The translations under genes and the position numbers were made by a program. From contig DAOVQH010000103.1 in assembly GCA_030628755.1 (NCBI GenBank), positions 1-7,937 of the forward strand: DNA of 7,937 bases, in the 5' to 3' direction. This document shows, in pieces, positions 1 through 5,083 of the stretch. Source of the DNA: Candidatus Cloacimonadota bacterium. Lineage in GTDB: Bacteria; Cloacimonadota; Cloacimonadia; Cloacimonadales; TCS61. How positions within the stretch are numbered: the stretch's first letter is position 1; each line of letters begins with the position of its first letter. A model generated the notes under the pieces. The model had not been told where the DNA came from, searched no databases, and worked only from the letters and a program-made list of their open reading frames with translations.

Positions 1-261
1 AAAAATAAATATCAAAAAGAGCGAAGCAATCACCAGATTCAGATTAAAATATGCTGATGAAATAAAAACCAGAATGCTGAAAGGCAGCATAATAACAGGA
101 ATTGTAATACCTTTTTTAATCAACATTTCCCTGAGTTCATACATTTGAATGAGAACAACTAAACCCAGAAATGAAGATAGAGCTACTCCACCAATATAAA
201 AAATGGCTAATATTAATGGAATAAAAATTACTCCAATTATAACACGTTTTAGAAGTTCCAT
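1..261 (-). CDS. cdsA: Phosphatidate cytidylyltransferase, N-terminal part (cut by window edge)
   Basis: I translated this frame directly: it stays open for 87 codons from ATG at 261 to the left edge, so the C-terminal catalytic part lies outside the window. It begins MELLKRVIIGVIFIPLILAI and continues as hydrophobic helices (about residues 6-25, 27-41 and 54-86) with short polar breaks, including YELREMLIKKG at about 42-52. CdsA proteins start this way, with a basic LLKR-type opening, a first membrane helix, and a YEL motif after the second. The enzyme makes CDP-diacylglycerol from phosphatidate and CTP in the inner membrane, the precursor of phospholipids. Position supports the call, because cdsA commonly follows uppS on the same strand. 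Here a repeat-filled gap of 519 bp separates them, so co-transcription is uncertain. A weak AGG lies about 8 nt upstream of the ATG. The signature motif of the family is not visible, so the name rests on the N-terminus and context. Confidence 0.72.
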   Translation of the reverse strand, partial: MELLKRVIIGVIFIPLILAIFYIGGVALSSFLGLVVLIQMYELREMLIKKGITIPVIMLPFSILVFISSAYFNLNLVIASLFLIFIF

Positions 262-304
262 ATTATTAACCTATAAGCAATTTACTTATTCTTCCCAATT
301 TAAT

Positions 305-337
305 AACCAACGAAACACACGAAAATACACGAAAAAG
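305..337. repeat. Short imperfect tandem repeat, unit about 9-10 nt (acgaaa core)
   Basis: Three degenerate units are visible: acgaaacac (310-318), acgaaaatac (319-328) and acgaaaaag (329-337), preceded by aacca. Similar cgtgtatttcgtg-like strings are familiar to me as dispersed intergenic repeats in several environmental bacterial genomes; that is recollection, not a search result. No function is assigned. Confidence 0.5.
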
Positions 338-450
338 AATCTATTGCATTCCCAAAGTGGGCAGCCTGTGTGAAAATGATTTTTCTTAATTCTCCACGAC
401 CCCCAACCCCACAGTGAAATAATGAAAAGAGATTTCACGTGGTAAACTAA

Positions 451-496
451 CCCTTCCCCCTATCCGTCAAAAGCCGGACAAGTCGAAGGGGAAGGG
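451..496. repeat. Hairpin with 9-bp GC-rich stem
   Basis: cccttcccc (451-459) is the exact reverse complement of ggggaaggg (488-496). The loop holds a smaller tccg/cgga pair (463-466 and 475-478) and the string gccggacaag (473-482), which occurs again at 690-699. No T-run follows on either strand, so I call it a repeat module rather than a terminator. Confidence 0.55.
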
Positions 497-524
497 AACT
501 GCCTGCGGCAAAAGGAGATAGATT

Positions 525-544
525 CTCCCCCTAAATAGGGGGAG
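525..544. repeat. Perfect 9-bp palindromic hairpin in the gap
   Basis: ctcccccta (525-533) and tagggggag (536-544) are exact reverse complements separated by two bases. A partial echo, agggggttgag, follows at 549-559. Hairpins of this c-run/g-run type recur in intergenic DNA of FCB-type genomes as I recall them. The lack of a following T-run on the minus strand argues against a terminator for uppS transcription. Confidence 0.55.
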
Positions 545-670
545 TAAGAGGGGGTTGAGAAAAAAGAGCTTTTCATCTGTTTTCACACAACCTGGGGGCT
601 TGGGAACGAGTAGTCCAACCGTTGCGTCCATTCTCCGTAGCACTGCGAAGGATGAAAAGGTCCCGACTTC

Positions 671-686
671 TCCGGCAGTTGCCGGA
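671..686. repeat. 16-nt GC-rich palindrome, copy 1 (non-coding)
   Basis: tccggca-gt-tgccgga is a perfect 7-bp inverted repeat around a 2-nt centre. An identical 16-nt copy lies at 5923-5938 inside the secreted nuclease gene. It is followed here by tacgccggacaag and there by gccggtcgcag, so limited similarity continues past the palindrome. Confidence 0.65.
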
Positions 687-780
687 TACGCCGGACAAGC
701 AAGAAAAGCAAGAAGTCTCACAACCATCAGTCAAAAGCCTGACACAGTTCGCAAGGTCTTTTCTAAGTTCAACCATTATT

Positions 781-1515
781 TTATCTTGCTCCATATCTTC
801 TTTTTCTGTCCTGGAAATCCAGGATCGCCTGAATAAATTCTTCACGAGAAAAATCTGGCCAGAGAGTTTCTGTAAACCAGAATTCCGAATATGCACTCTG
901 CCAGATAAGAAAATTAGAGAGCCTTTCCTCGCCACTTGTACGAATAACCAGGTCGGTATCAGGCATATTTGCTGTGTACAAGTAGTTATTTATTACGTCT
1001 TCATCAATTTTTGATTTCTTTATCTTTCCTGATGTAATATCATACATTATCTCATTAAATGCATCAACCAGCTCCTGGCGACCACCGTAATTCATTGCTA
1101 CATTCAAATAAAGTCCAGTGTTATTCCAGCTTTTTTTACAAGTTTTTATAACCTTTTTGTTGTAAGATTCAGCTAATTTTTCTTTGCTACCAATAAACCT
1201 GATATTAACATTATTTTTAATAAGCTCATTAATTTCTTTTATTAAAGAATTTATTATTAGTTTAAGAAGATAATCTACTTCTGTTTTGGAACGAGCCCAA
1301 TTCTCGGTGGAGAATGCATAAATAGTAAGATACTCTAAACCAACTTCTACTGCGGTTTCCACTGTCCTTCTGACTGCTTCCACACCCTTTTTATGTCCAT
1401 TAATTCTTCTGGTTTTATGAAGCTTTGCCCAACGACCATTACCATCCATGATAATAGCGATGTGTCTGGGCATTTTCGGTTTATCTATTTTTTTAATTAA
1501 ATCTTTGTAATTCAT
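781..1515 (-). CDS. uppS: Isoprenyl (undecaprenyl) diphosphate synthase
   Basis: This is a 244-aa cis-prenyltransferase, a normal length for the family. It condenses isopentenyl diphosphate onto farnesyl diphosphate to make the C55 lipid carrier for peptidoglycan and other wall polymers, acting at the cytoplasmic face of the membrane. The signature HIAIIMDGNGRWAK spans residues 18-31 with the Mg-binding Asp at 24. H41, the TIYAFSTENW block (64-73), NYGGRQELV (142-150), PDTDLVIRTSGE (185-196), R198, S200 and E211 follow in order. These are offset by two from the E. coli catalytic positions as I recall them, so all expected active-site residues are present. The ending FQDRKRRYG is typical. The start is ATG at 1515, with AGAGGA a few bases upstream. 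That ribosome-binding site can pair with the adjacent CAGGAT repeat (1516-1543). The gene lies 45 nt downstream of the GxxExxY gene on the same strand. Confidence 0.96.
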   Translation of the reverse strand: MNYKDLIKKIDKPKMPRHIAIIMDGNGRWAKLHKTRRINGHKKGVEAVRRTVETAVEVGLEYLTIYAFSTENWARSKTEVDYLLKLIINSLIKEINELIKNNVNIRFIGSKEKLAESYNKKVIKTCKKSWNNTGLYLNVAMNYGGRQELVDAFNEIMYDITSGKIKKSKIDEDVINNYLYTANMPDTDLVIRTSGEERLSNFLIWQSAYSEFWFTETLWPDFSREEFIQAILDFQDRKRRYGAR

Positions 1516-1543
1516 TTAATCCTCTTTTTTTTGACAGGATTAA
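1516..1543 (-). promoter_or_regulatory. Possible stem that covers the uppS ribosome-binding site
   Basis: Read on the minus strand, TTAATCCT (1543-1536), a 12-nt loop (1535-1524) and AGGATTAA (1523-1516) form a perfect 8-bp inverted repeat ending next to the uppS ATG. The 3' arm contains the Shine-Dalgarno AGGA and the 5' arm comes from the CAGGAT repeat. If formed in mRNA, the stem would partly hide the ribosome-binding site. It is AU-rich and therefore weak, so regulation is only a hypothesis. Confidence 0.35.
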
Positions 1544-1549
1544 CAGGAT
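1532..1549 (+). repeat. 9-nt tandem repeat (CAGGAT core), left copy
   Basis: Two 9-nt units, tgacaggat and taacaggat, stand head to tail on the plus strand, followed by a degenerate attcaatct. The same unit in opposite orientation lies on the other side of the GxxExxY gene (1968-1994), so the pair brackets that gene as inverted flanks. Confidence 0.65.
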
Positions 1550-1560
1550 ATTCAATCTTT

Positions 1561-1929
1561 TTATAATTCCCTTACTTTCCTTTTAATTTCAACTTTGCTT
1601 TCTGCAAAATTAATAATCAATCCCACTTCTAATCCTGTTGCAGTCAGATAATTAACAAGTTGTACTTCGTGTGCCTTTGTTATTTTTTTGATTGATTTTA
1701 ACTCAATAATTATTTTATTTTCCACCATAATGTCAGCAATATAATTTCCCACTATTTTGTCTAAGTAACGAACAATTATTGTTTTTTGACTTTCTACTTT
1801 TAAGCCAATCTTTCTTAATTCTATTAACAAACATTTTTCATAAACGGATTCCAAATATCCGAATCCCATAATATTGTAAACTCTATATGCACAGCCAATT
1901 ATCTTTTGTGTCAAATCCTCATATAACAT
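1561..1929 (-). CDS. GxxExxY family protein (PD-(D/E)XK nuclease-like fold), function unknown
   Basis: This small protein (122 aa from ATG at 1929) carries the family signature MGFGYLESVYEKCL at residues 21-34, with G24, E27 and Y30 giving GxxExxY. Further on, YIADIMVENKIIIELKS (63-79) gives D66 and E76-x-K78, the pattern of a PD-(D/E)XK nuclease core, followed by H87, QLVNYL (90-95) and GLIINF (103-108). The family is widespread and often multicopy; its biochemical role is not established as far as I know. A TTG at 1935 would add two residues, but it sits only 2 nt after the AAGGA ribosome-binding site, while the ATG sits 8 nt after it, so I chose the ATG. It is inserted between prfB and uppS, flanked by inverted CAGGAT repeats. 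Its upstream flank overlaps the end of prfB. A nuclease activity is inference from the fold motif only. Confidence 0.88.
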   Translation of the reverse strand: MLYEDLTQKIIGCAYRVYNIMGFGYLESVYEKCLLIELRKIGLKVESQKTIIVRYLDKIVGNYIADIMVENKIIIELKSIKKITKAHEVQLVNYLTATGLEVGLIINFAESKVEIKRKVREL

Positions 1930-1965
1930 TTTCAATTTCCTTATTTTATTTATTTAGAAAAACAA

Positions 1966-3085
1966 TTATCCTGATAATCCTGTCAATCCTGTCTTATATT
2001 TCAGAAAAGCATTCATAAACCCATTCAAATCACCATTCATGACTGCTGTTGTATTACCTGTTTCATAATTTGTACGATGGTCTTTCACCATCTGGTAGGG
2101 ATGGAAAACATAAGAGCGAATTTGGTTACCCCATCCTATGTCTGTTTTTGTACTCTCTAATTTTTGACGTTCTTTTTCTCGTTCTTCTTCATAATGCTGG
2201 TAAAGTCTCGACTTTAGTATCGTCATTGCAGTTGCCTTATTTTTGATTTGAGAACGCTCGTTCTGGCATTGTACAGTGATGTTTGTGGGAATATGAGTTA
2301 TCCGAACTGCAGAATCAGTTGTATTCACGCTTTGACCACCCCTGCCACTCGACCGGAAAGTATCAATTCTTAAGTCTTTAGGATCTATCTCAATTTCTAT
2401 ATCATCCTCAATAATTGGATATACAAAAACAGAAGCAAAGGAAGTCTGACGTTTTCCTTGAGCATTGAATGGAGAAATCCGAACAAGACGGTGAATACCA
2501 ATTTCCGTTTTCAGATATCCATAGGCAAACTCTCCAAGAACTTCCATTGTAACACTTTTTAAACCAGCCTCATCACCAGGCAAATAATCCACGACTTCAG
2601 TTTTATAATTTGAATCTTCTGCCCAGCGTTTATACATACGAAGAAGCATTTCTGCCCAGTCCTGAGATTCTGTTCCTCCAGCTCCAGGATGAATCGTGAG
2701 TATTGCATTATTTGAATCAGTCTTGCCATTTAACAGGAATTGTATTTCTACTTCATCGATAAACTCTTTATTCTTCTCAATATTTTCAATTGCATCATTT
2801 AAGAGAGATTCGCTGAATTCTTCTTCCAGAAGTAATTTATAGGTTTCAAGGTCATCAAATATTTCTTGAAGTTTCTTTTCCTTTTCTAATTGGGATTTTA
2901 AATTTGTAGTTTCTTTTGTAACTTTTTGTGCCCTTTTCTGATCATTCCAGAAATCTGGTTTGTTCATTTCAGCTTCGAGGTTGTCTATATTCTGCTCTAT
3001 TTGAGCAGTGTCAAAGAAACCTCCTGATATCAGTTATTTTCCTATTTATTTCTTCAACTTCTTTAACGAAATCAATATATTCCAT
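1966..3085 (-). CDS. prfB: Peptide chain release factor 2, expressed through programmed +1 frameshift
   Basis: RF2 reads UAA and UGA stop codons and triggers peptide release on the ribosome. Translation starts at ATG 3085 (GGAGT upstream) and runs 24 codons to in-frame TGA at 3013-3011. A +1 shift at CTT continues in the long frame (GAC at 3012-3010 onward) to TAA at 1966, giving 372 aa. After the join, DTAQIEQNIDNLEAE leads into MNKPDFWNDQ, the normal RF2 helix. In the joined protein SPF (about 204-206, stop-codon recognition of RF2) and GGQ (about 249-251, peptidyl-tRNA hydrolysis) are in place, close to the E. coli numbering. GGQ is followed by SVN instead of the frequent HVN. The C-terminus is odd: after FMNAFLK comes YKTGLTGLSG, encoded by the 9-nt CAGGAT repeat. 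It follows dgt with a 59-nt gap. Reading the gene from the internal ATG at 2967 would miss 39 residues. Confidence 0.95.
1968..1994 (-). repeat. 9-nt tandem repeat (CAGGAT core), right copy, overlapping the prfB 3' end
   Basis: On the minus strand three 9-nt units follow one another: AGACAGGAT, TGACAGGAT and TATCAGGAT. The period is exactly three codons, so in prfB they read as T-G-L, T-G-L, S-G before the stop. The orientation is opposite to the left copy at 1532-1549. Confidence 0.7.
3010..3025 (-). promoter_or_regulatory. prfB programmed +1 frameshift site
   Basis: The minus strand reads AGGAGG-TTT-CTT-TGA-C. This is the classical RF2 autoregulatory site: an internal Shine-Dalgarno three bases before the CTT slip codon, then the UGA stop followed by C. 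The spacing equals the E. coli AGGGGG-TAT-CTT-TGA-C. Low RF2 makes termination at UGA slow and favours the shift, so the factor controls its own synthesis. Confidence 0.95.
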
Positions 3086-3144
3086 TTAATACTCCTATTT
3101 TGATATAGAAATTATTAACAAGTAAAAAATTGTCCAATATTTTA

Positions 3145-4302
3145 TCAATAAAAACTTCCCGGTAGAAGATAGGTTTTTATTTCTTCATTGTAATAACGGT
3201 CTGTCATTGTAGCTATAAAATCGCGTACTTTTTCAGCATTGGAAAAACTGGTTAGATATTTCTTGTTTTTTCGATTAAGGAATTGAGTGAAAATTTTGGA
3301 TTCGTGATTTTCTTTTTCTATATCCTCAATATACTGCTCAAAGAGAATATCCATACTTTTATCAACTATTGTACGTGCTTTTTTAACGTTTTCATTAGTA
3401 TAGATTTTCTCATAATTGAAGTCTTTCAATTTCTGCAAATAATGAGAAGTTTCTTTATCAAAGGAAATATAGCTCTTTTCAAAACTGTTTAAAATAACAC
3501 TTTTTACCAGAGTATCGATTATCTGGCTATTTGTATTTCCCAGATGTTCAACGCAATCTTTCGGTAAATTTTCACGTTTAAGAATCTTGAGTCGAATTGC
3601 ATCTTCAATATCCTGTCCTATATAAGCAATTGTATCCGAAATTCGGACTATACATCCTTCCATTGTTGCTGGCATCCAGTTTACATTTTCACCTTTTTTC
3701 TTCTTTACAATGTAGTTTTGAATATCCTGCTCAGTTTTATCTCTCTGCGGTTCAACGGTCTGATCATGAATTTCACCATCGTGAGAAATAATTCCATCCC
3801 TTAACTGGAAAGTGAGATTCAAACCTCTTCCCTCTTGAGAAATACTATCCACAATATGTAAGCTTTCAATATTATGATGAAATTCTCCGATACCATGCTT
3901 AATACAGCATCTACTTAATGCTACTTCCCCATCATGACCAAAAGGTGCATGCCCGAGGTCGTGTCCCAGAGCTATAGCTTCTACAAGTTCCAGGTTCATT
4001 CTCAACATTCTGCCTATTGTACGTGATATCTGGGAAACATAGGTTGTATGCAAACTTCGGTTTGATGTTTCTTCATCAAACATATTCGTAAATGAAAATA
4101 CCTGTGTTTTACCCTGATATCGTCTGTATGCTCCACTATGTAATATCCGGTCTCTATCAACTGCAAATGGAGTACGAATATAGCATGTATCTTCCTTTTT
4201 CAGTCGGTATGCATCTTCATTTCTGCAGGCAAAAGGACTATAATTTTCGTTAGACTTTTCAATATTCGCTTTGTAAATCTTTTCAAGTTTAACTCTATCC
4301 AT
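3145..4302 (-). CDS. dgt: dGTPase-like HD-domain deoxynucleoside triphosphate triphosphohydrolase
   Basis: This 385-aa protein belongs to the dGTPase family, which splits dNTPs into deoxynucleoside and triphosphate in the cytoplasm and so trims dNTP pools. The family opening is clear: RTPFAVDRDRILHSGAYRR (43-61), then KTQVF (65-69). HD-domain metal ligands are H85 (in RSLHTTYVSQISR), H114-D115 (GHDLGHAPFGHDGE, 113-126) and D223 (ISDTIAYIGQDIEDA, 222-235). The C-terminal third is helical and variable. Whether it prefers dGTP or acts on several dNTPs cannot be read from the sequence. The start ATG at 4302 overlaps the trmB stop by one base (TAATG), which points to translational coupling; its own ribosome-binding site is weak. 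It ends in TGA, a codon read by the RF2 encoded next in the cluster. The ending LLPGSFY looks intact. Confidence 0.92.
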   Translation of the reverse strand: MDRVKLEKIYKANIEKSNENYSPFACRNEDAYRLKKEDTCYIRTPFAVDRDRILHSGAYRRYQGKTQVFSFTNMFDEETSNRSLHTTYVSQISRTIGRMLRMNLELVEAIALGHDLGHAPFGHDGEVALSRCCIKHGIGEFHHNIESLHIVDSISQEGRGLNLTFQLRDGIISHDGEIHDQTVEPQRDKTEQDIQNYIVKKKKGENVNWMPATMEGCIVRISDTIAYIGQDIEDAIRLKILKRENLPKDCVEHLGNTNSQIIDTLVKSVILNSFEKSYISFDKETSHYLQKLKDFNYEKIYTNENVKKARTIVDKSMDILFEQYIEDIEKENHESKIFTQFLNRKNKKYLTSFSNAEKVRDFIATMTDRYYNEEIKTYLLPGSFY

Positions 4303-4931
4303 TATTTTTTACCTATTTTCTCATACTTCATAAAAAACGGTTCAAAACCTTCGCTTCTCTTTTTTATATCAAAGTACGTTTCAATATTCCCTTCTTGAGA
4401 AGTTCTGGCGAATCCTCCTTTAAATTGGGAGACAAAATCAGTTCTATCCTCAAATAGCTTAATAATCCAGTTTGCATATTCTTCATGGTCTGTAGCTACC
4501 TCTAAAATACCATTCAAGACTAAAATCTGTGATAAAGCATCTATGAAACTTTCCTGGATCAATCGGTGCTTATGATGTTTTCTTTTGGGCCATGGATCAG
4601 GATGAAGGATATAAATTTTTTCAAGAGAATTAGCTTTAATCCTATTTGTAATATTCTTATCGACTAAAACCCTTAATAACCTTACATTTTTATGTTTTTC
4701 CAGATCTAATTTTCTCAACATTGTTTTGATCCGTTTTTCTTTTTTATCAACCCCTAAAAAATTTATATCAGGAAAATCAAGTGCTTTTTGAATAAGAAAT
4801 TCTCCTCTACCGCTTCCTATTTCAAGATGAACCGGGTTATCATTTCCAAAAATATTCACAAAATTAAGTTGATTATCAGAATTAAGATGAATCTCAAAAA
4901 ATTCCCGCTTTCCTATTAAACTCTTTTCCAT
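4302..4931 (-). CDS. trmB: tRNA (guanine-N7-)-methyltransferase
   Basis: TrmB methylates N7 of G46 in the tRNA variable loop using S-adenosylmethionine. From ATG 4931 the protein is 209 aa. It shows FGNDNPVHLEIGSGRGEF (28-45), the SAM-binding loop; D62 at the end of the second strand; PDPWPKRKHHKHRL (111-124), a hallmark of the family; and ATDHEEYA (146-153). GNIETYFDIKKRSEG (181-195) corresponds to the usual T-x-YE-x-K ending, with F in place of the expected E. An upstream in-frame ATG at 4976 would add 15 mostly hydrophobic residues (MLLLFLLWNL...). I did not use it because it has no ribosome-binding site and lies just downstream of a TTGACA box that would place the transcript start after it. 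The evidence for 4931 is also modest (GAG 8 nt upstream). It is the first gene of the leftward cluster. Confidence 0.92.
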   Translation of the reverse strand: MEKSLIGKREFFEIHLNSDNQLNFVNIFGNDNPVHLEIGSGRGEFLIQKALDFPDINFLGVDKKEKRIKTMLRKLDLEKHKNVRLLRVLVDKNITNRIKANSLEKIYILHPDPWPKRKHHKHRLIQESFIDALSQILVLNGILEVATDHEEYANWIIKLFEDRTDFVSQFKGGFARTSQEGNIETYFDIKKRSEGFEPFFMKYEKIGKK

Positions 4932-4978
4932 AGTTTTGCTCAAAATCAAATTCCAGAGCAAAAAAAGAAGCAACATTA

Positions 4979-5033
4979 TTTATGTCAATAAATACAAACA
5001 GTTCAAATGAACAACTAAATTCTTTGACATAAA
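4979..5033. promoter_or_regulatory. Divergent control region with mirrored TTGACATAAA boxes and central palindrome
   Basis: TTTATGTCAA (4979-4988) and TTGACATAAA (5024-5033) are perfect 10-bp inverted repeats. Each presents a TTGACA -35-type hexamer facing outward, towards trmB and the nuclease gene. Midway lies gttca-aa-tgaac (5001-5012), centred within half a base of the same midpoint. The symmetry suggests paired promoters with a possible shared operator, but -10 boxes are poor, especially on the trmB side. Confidence 0.4.
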
Positions 5034-5052
5034 ATGCTAAGAATAATTTTAT
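5024..5052 (+). promoter_or_regulatory. Candidate promoter of the secreted nuclease gene
   Basis: A perfect TTGACA (5024-5029) is followed after 17 nt by TTTTAT (5047-5052), four of six matches to TATAAT. This would start transcription near 5059, leaving a leader of about 25 nt with AAAGG (5072-5076) seven bases before the ATG at 5084. Confidence 0.4.
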
Positions 5053-5083
5053 TTGTTTGTAAATAAAAAACAAAGGTAAATTT

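Larger units (their letters stand above)
363..594. repeat. Segment bounded by 15-nt imperfect inverted repeats
   Basis: The left end (363-377, cagcctgtgtgaaaa) and the reverse complement of the right end (580-594, caggttgtgtgaaaa) match at 13 of 15 positions. The 232-bp interior is non-coding and holds two hairpins (451-496 and 525-544). The shape resembles a MITE-like or palindromic intergenic repeat unit. I see no clean target duplication, so mobility is inferred only from the shape. Confidence 0.4.
262..780. other. Non-coding, repeat-rich gap between uppS and cdsA
   Basis: I see no convincing gene in these 519 bases. Open frames on both strands are short, overlap one another, lack family motifs and arise from GC-rich repeats that happen to be stop-poor. 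From left to right the gap holds a short cacgaaa-type tandem repeat (about 305-337), a segment bounded by a 15-nt imperfect inverted repeat (363-377 and 580-594) with two strong hairpins inside, and a GC-rich tract (about 600-760) with a perfect palindrome at 671-686. The GC-rich blocks contrast with the AT-rich surroundings, which suggests accumulated dispersed repeats. No clear intrinsic terminator (stem followed by a T-run) is visible on the minus strand. Confidence 0.7.

Noticed and set aside
525..544. Intrinsic terminator after uppS
   Set aside because: The stem is strong, but no T-run follows on the minus strand; the same kind of stem occurs as a repeat module.
467..1014. Several overlapping open frames on both strands (for example 555-836 plus, 622-1014 plus, 573-935 minus) in and next to the uppS-cdsA gap
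   Set aside because: They overlap one another or uppS, show no family motifs or ribosome-binding sites, and their composition is that of stop-poor GC-rich repeats or of antisense to uppS.
2968..3085. prfB read as broken by a frameshift mutation or sequencing error
   Set aside because: The break sits exactly at AGGAGG-TTT-CTT-TGA-C, the known programmed site, and both frames encode RF2-like sequence.
3283..3791. Plus-strand open frames opposite dgt (3283-3492 and 3597-3791), and similar ones opposite prfB (2049-2246) and the PP-loop gene (7587-7808)
   Set aside because: These are antisense shadows of well-conserved genes without motifs of their own.
4932..4976. N-terminal membrane segment on trmB from the upstream ATG at 4976
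   Set aside because: No ribosome-binding site, TrmB is a soluble enzyme, and the mirrored -35-like box would start transcription inside or after this stretch.
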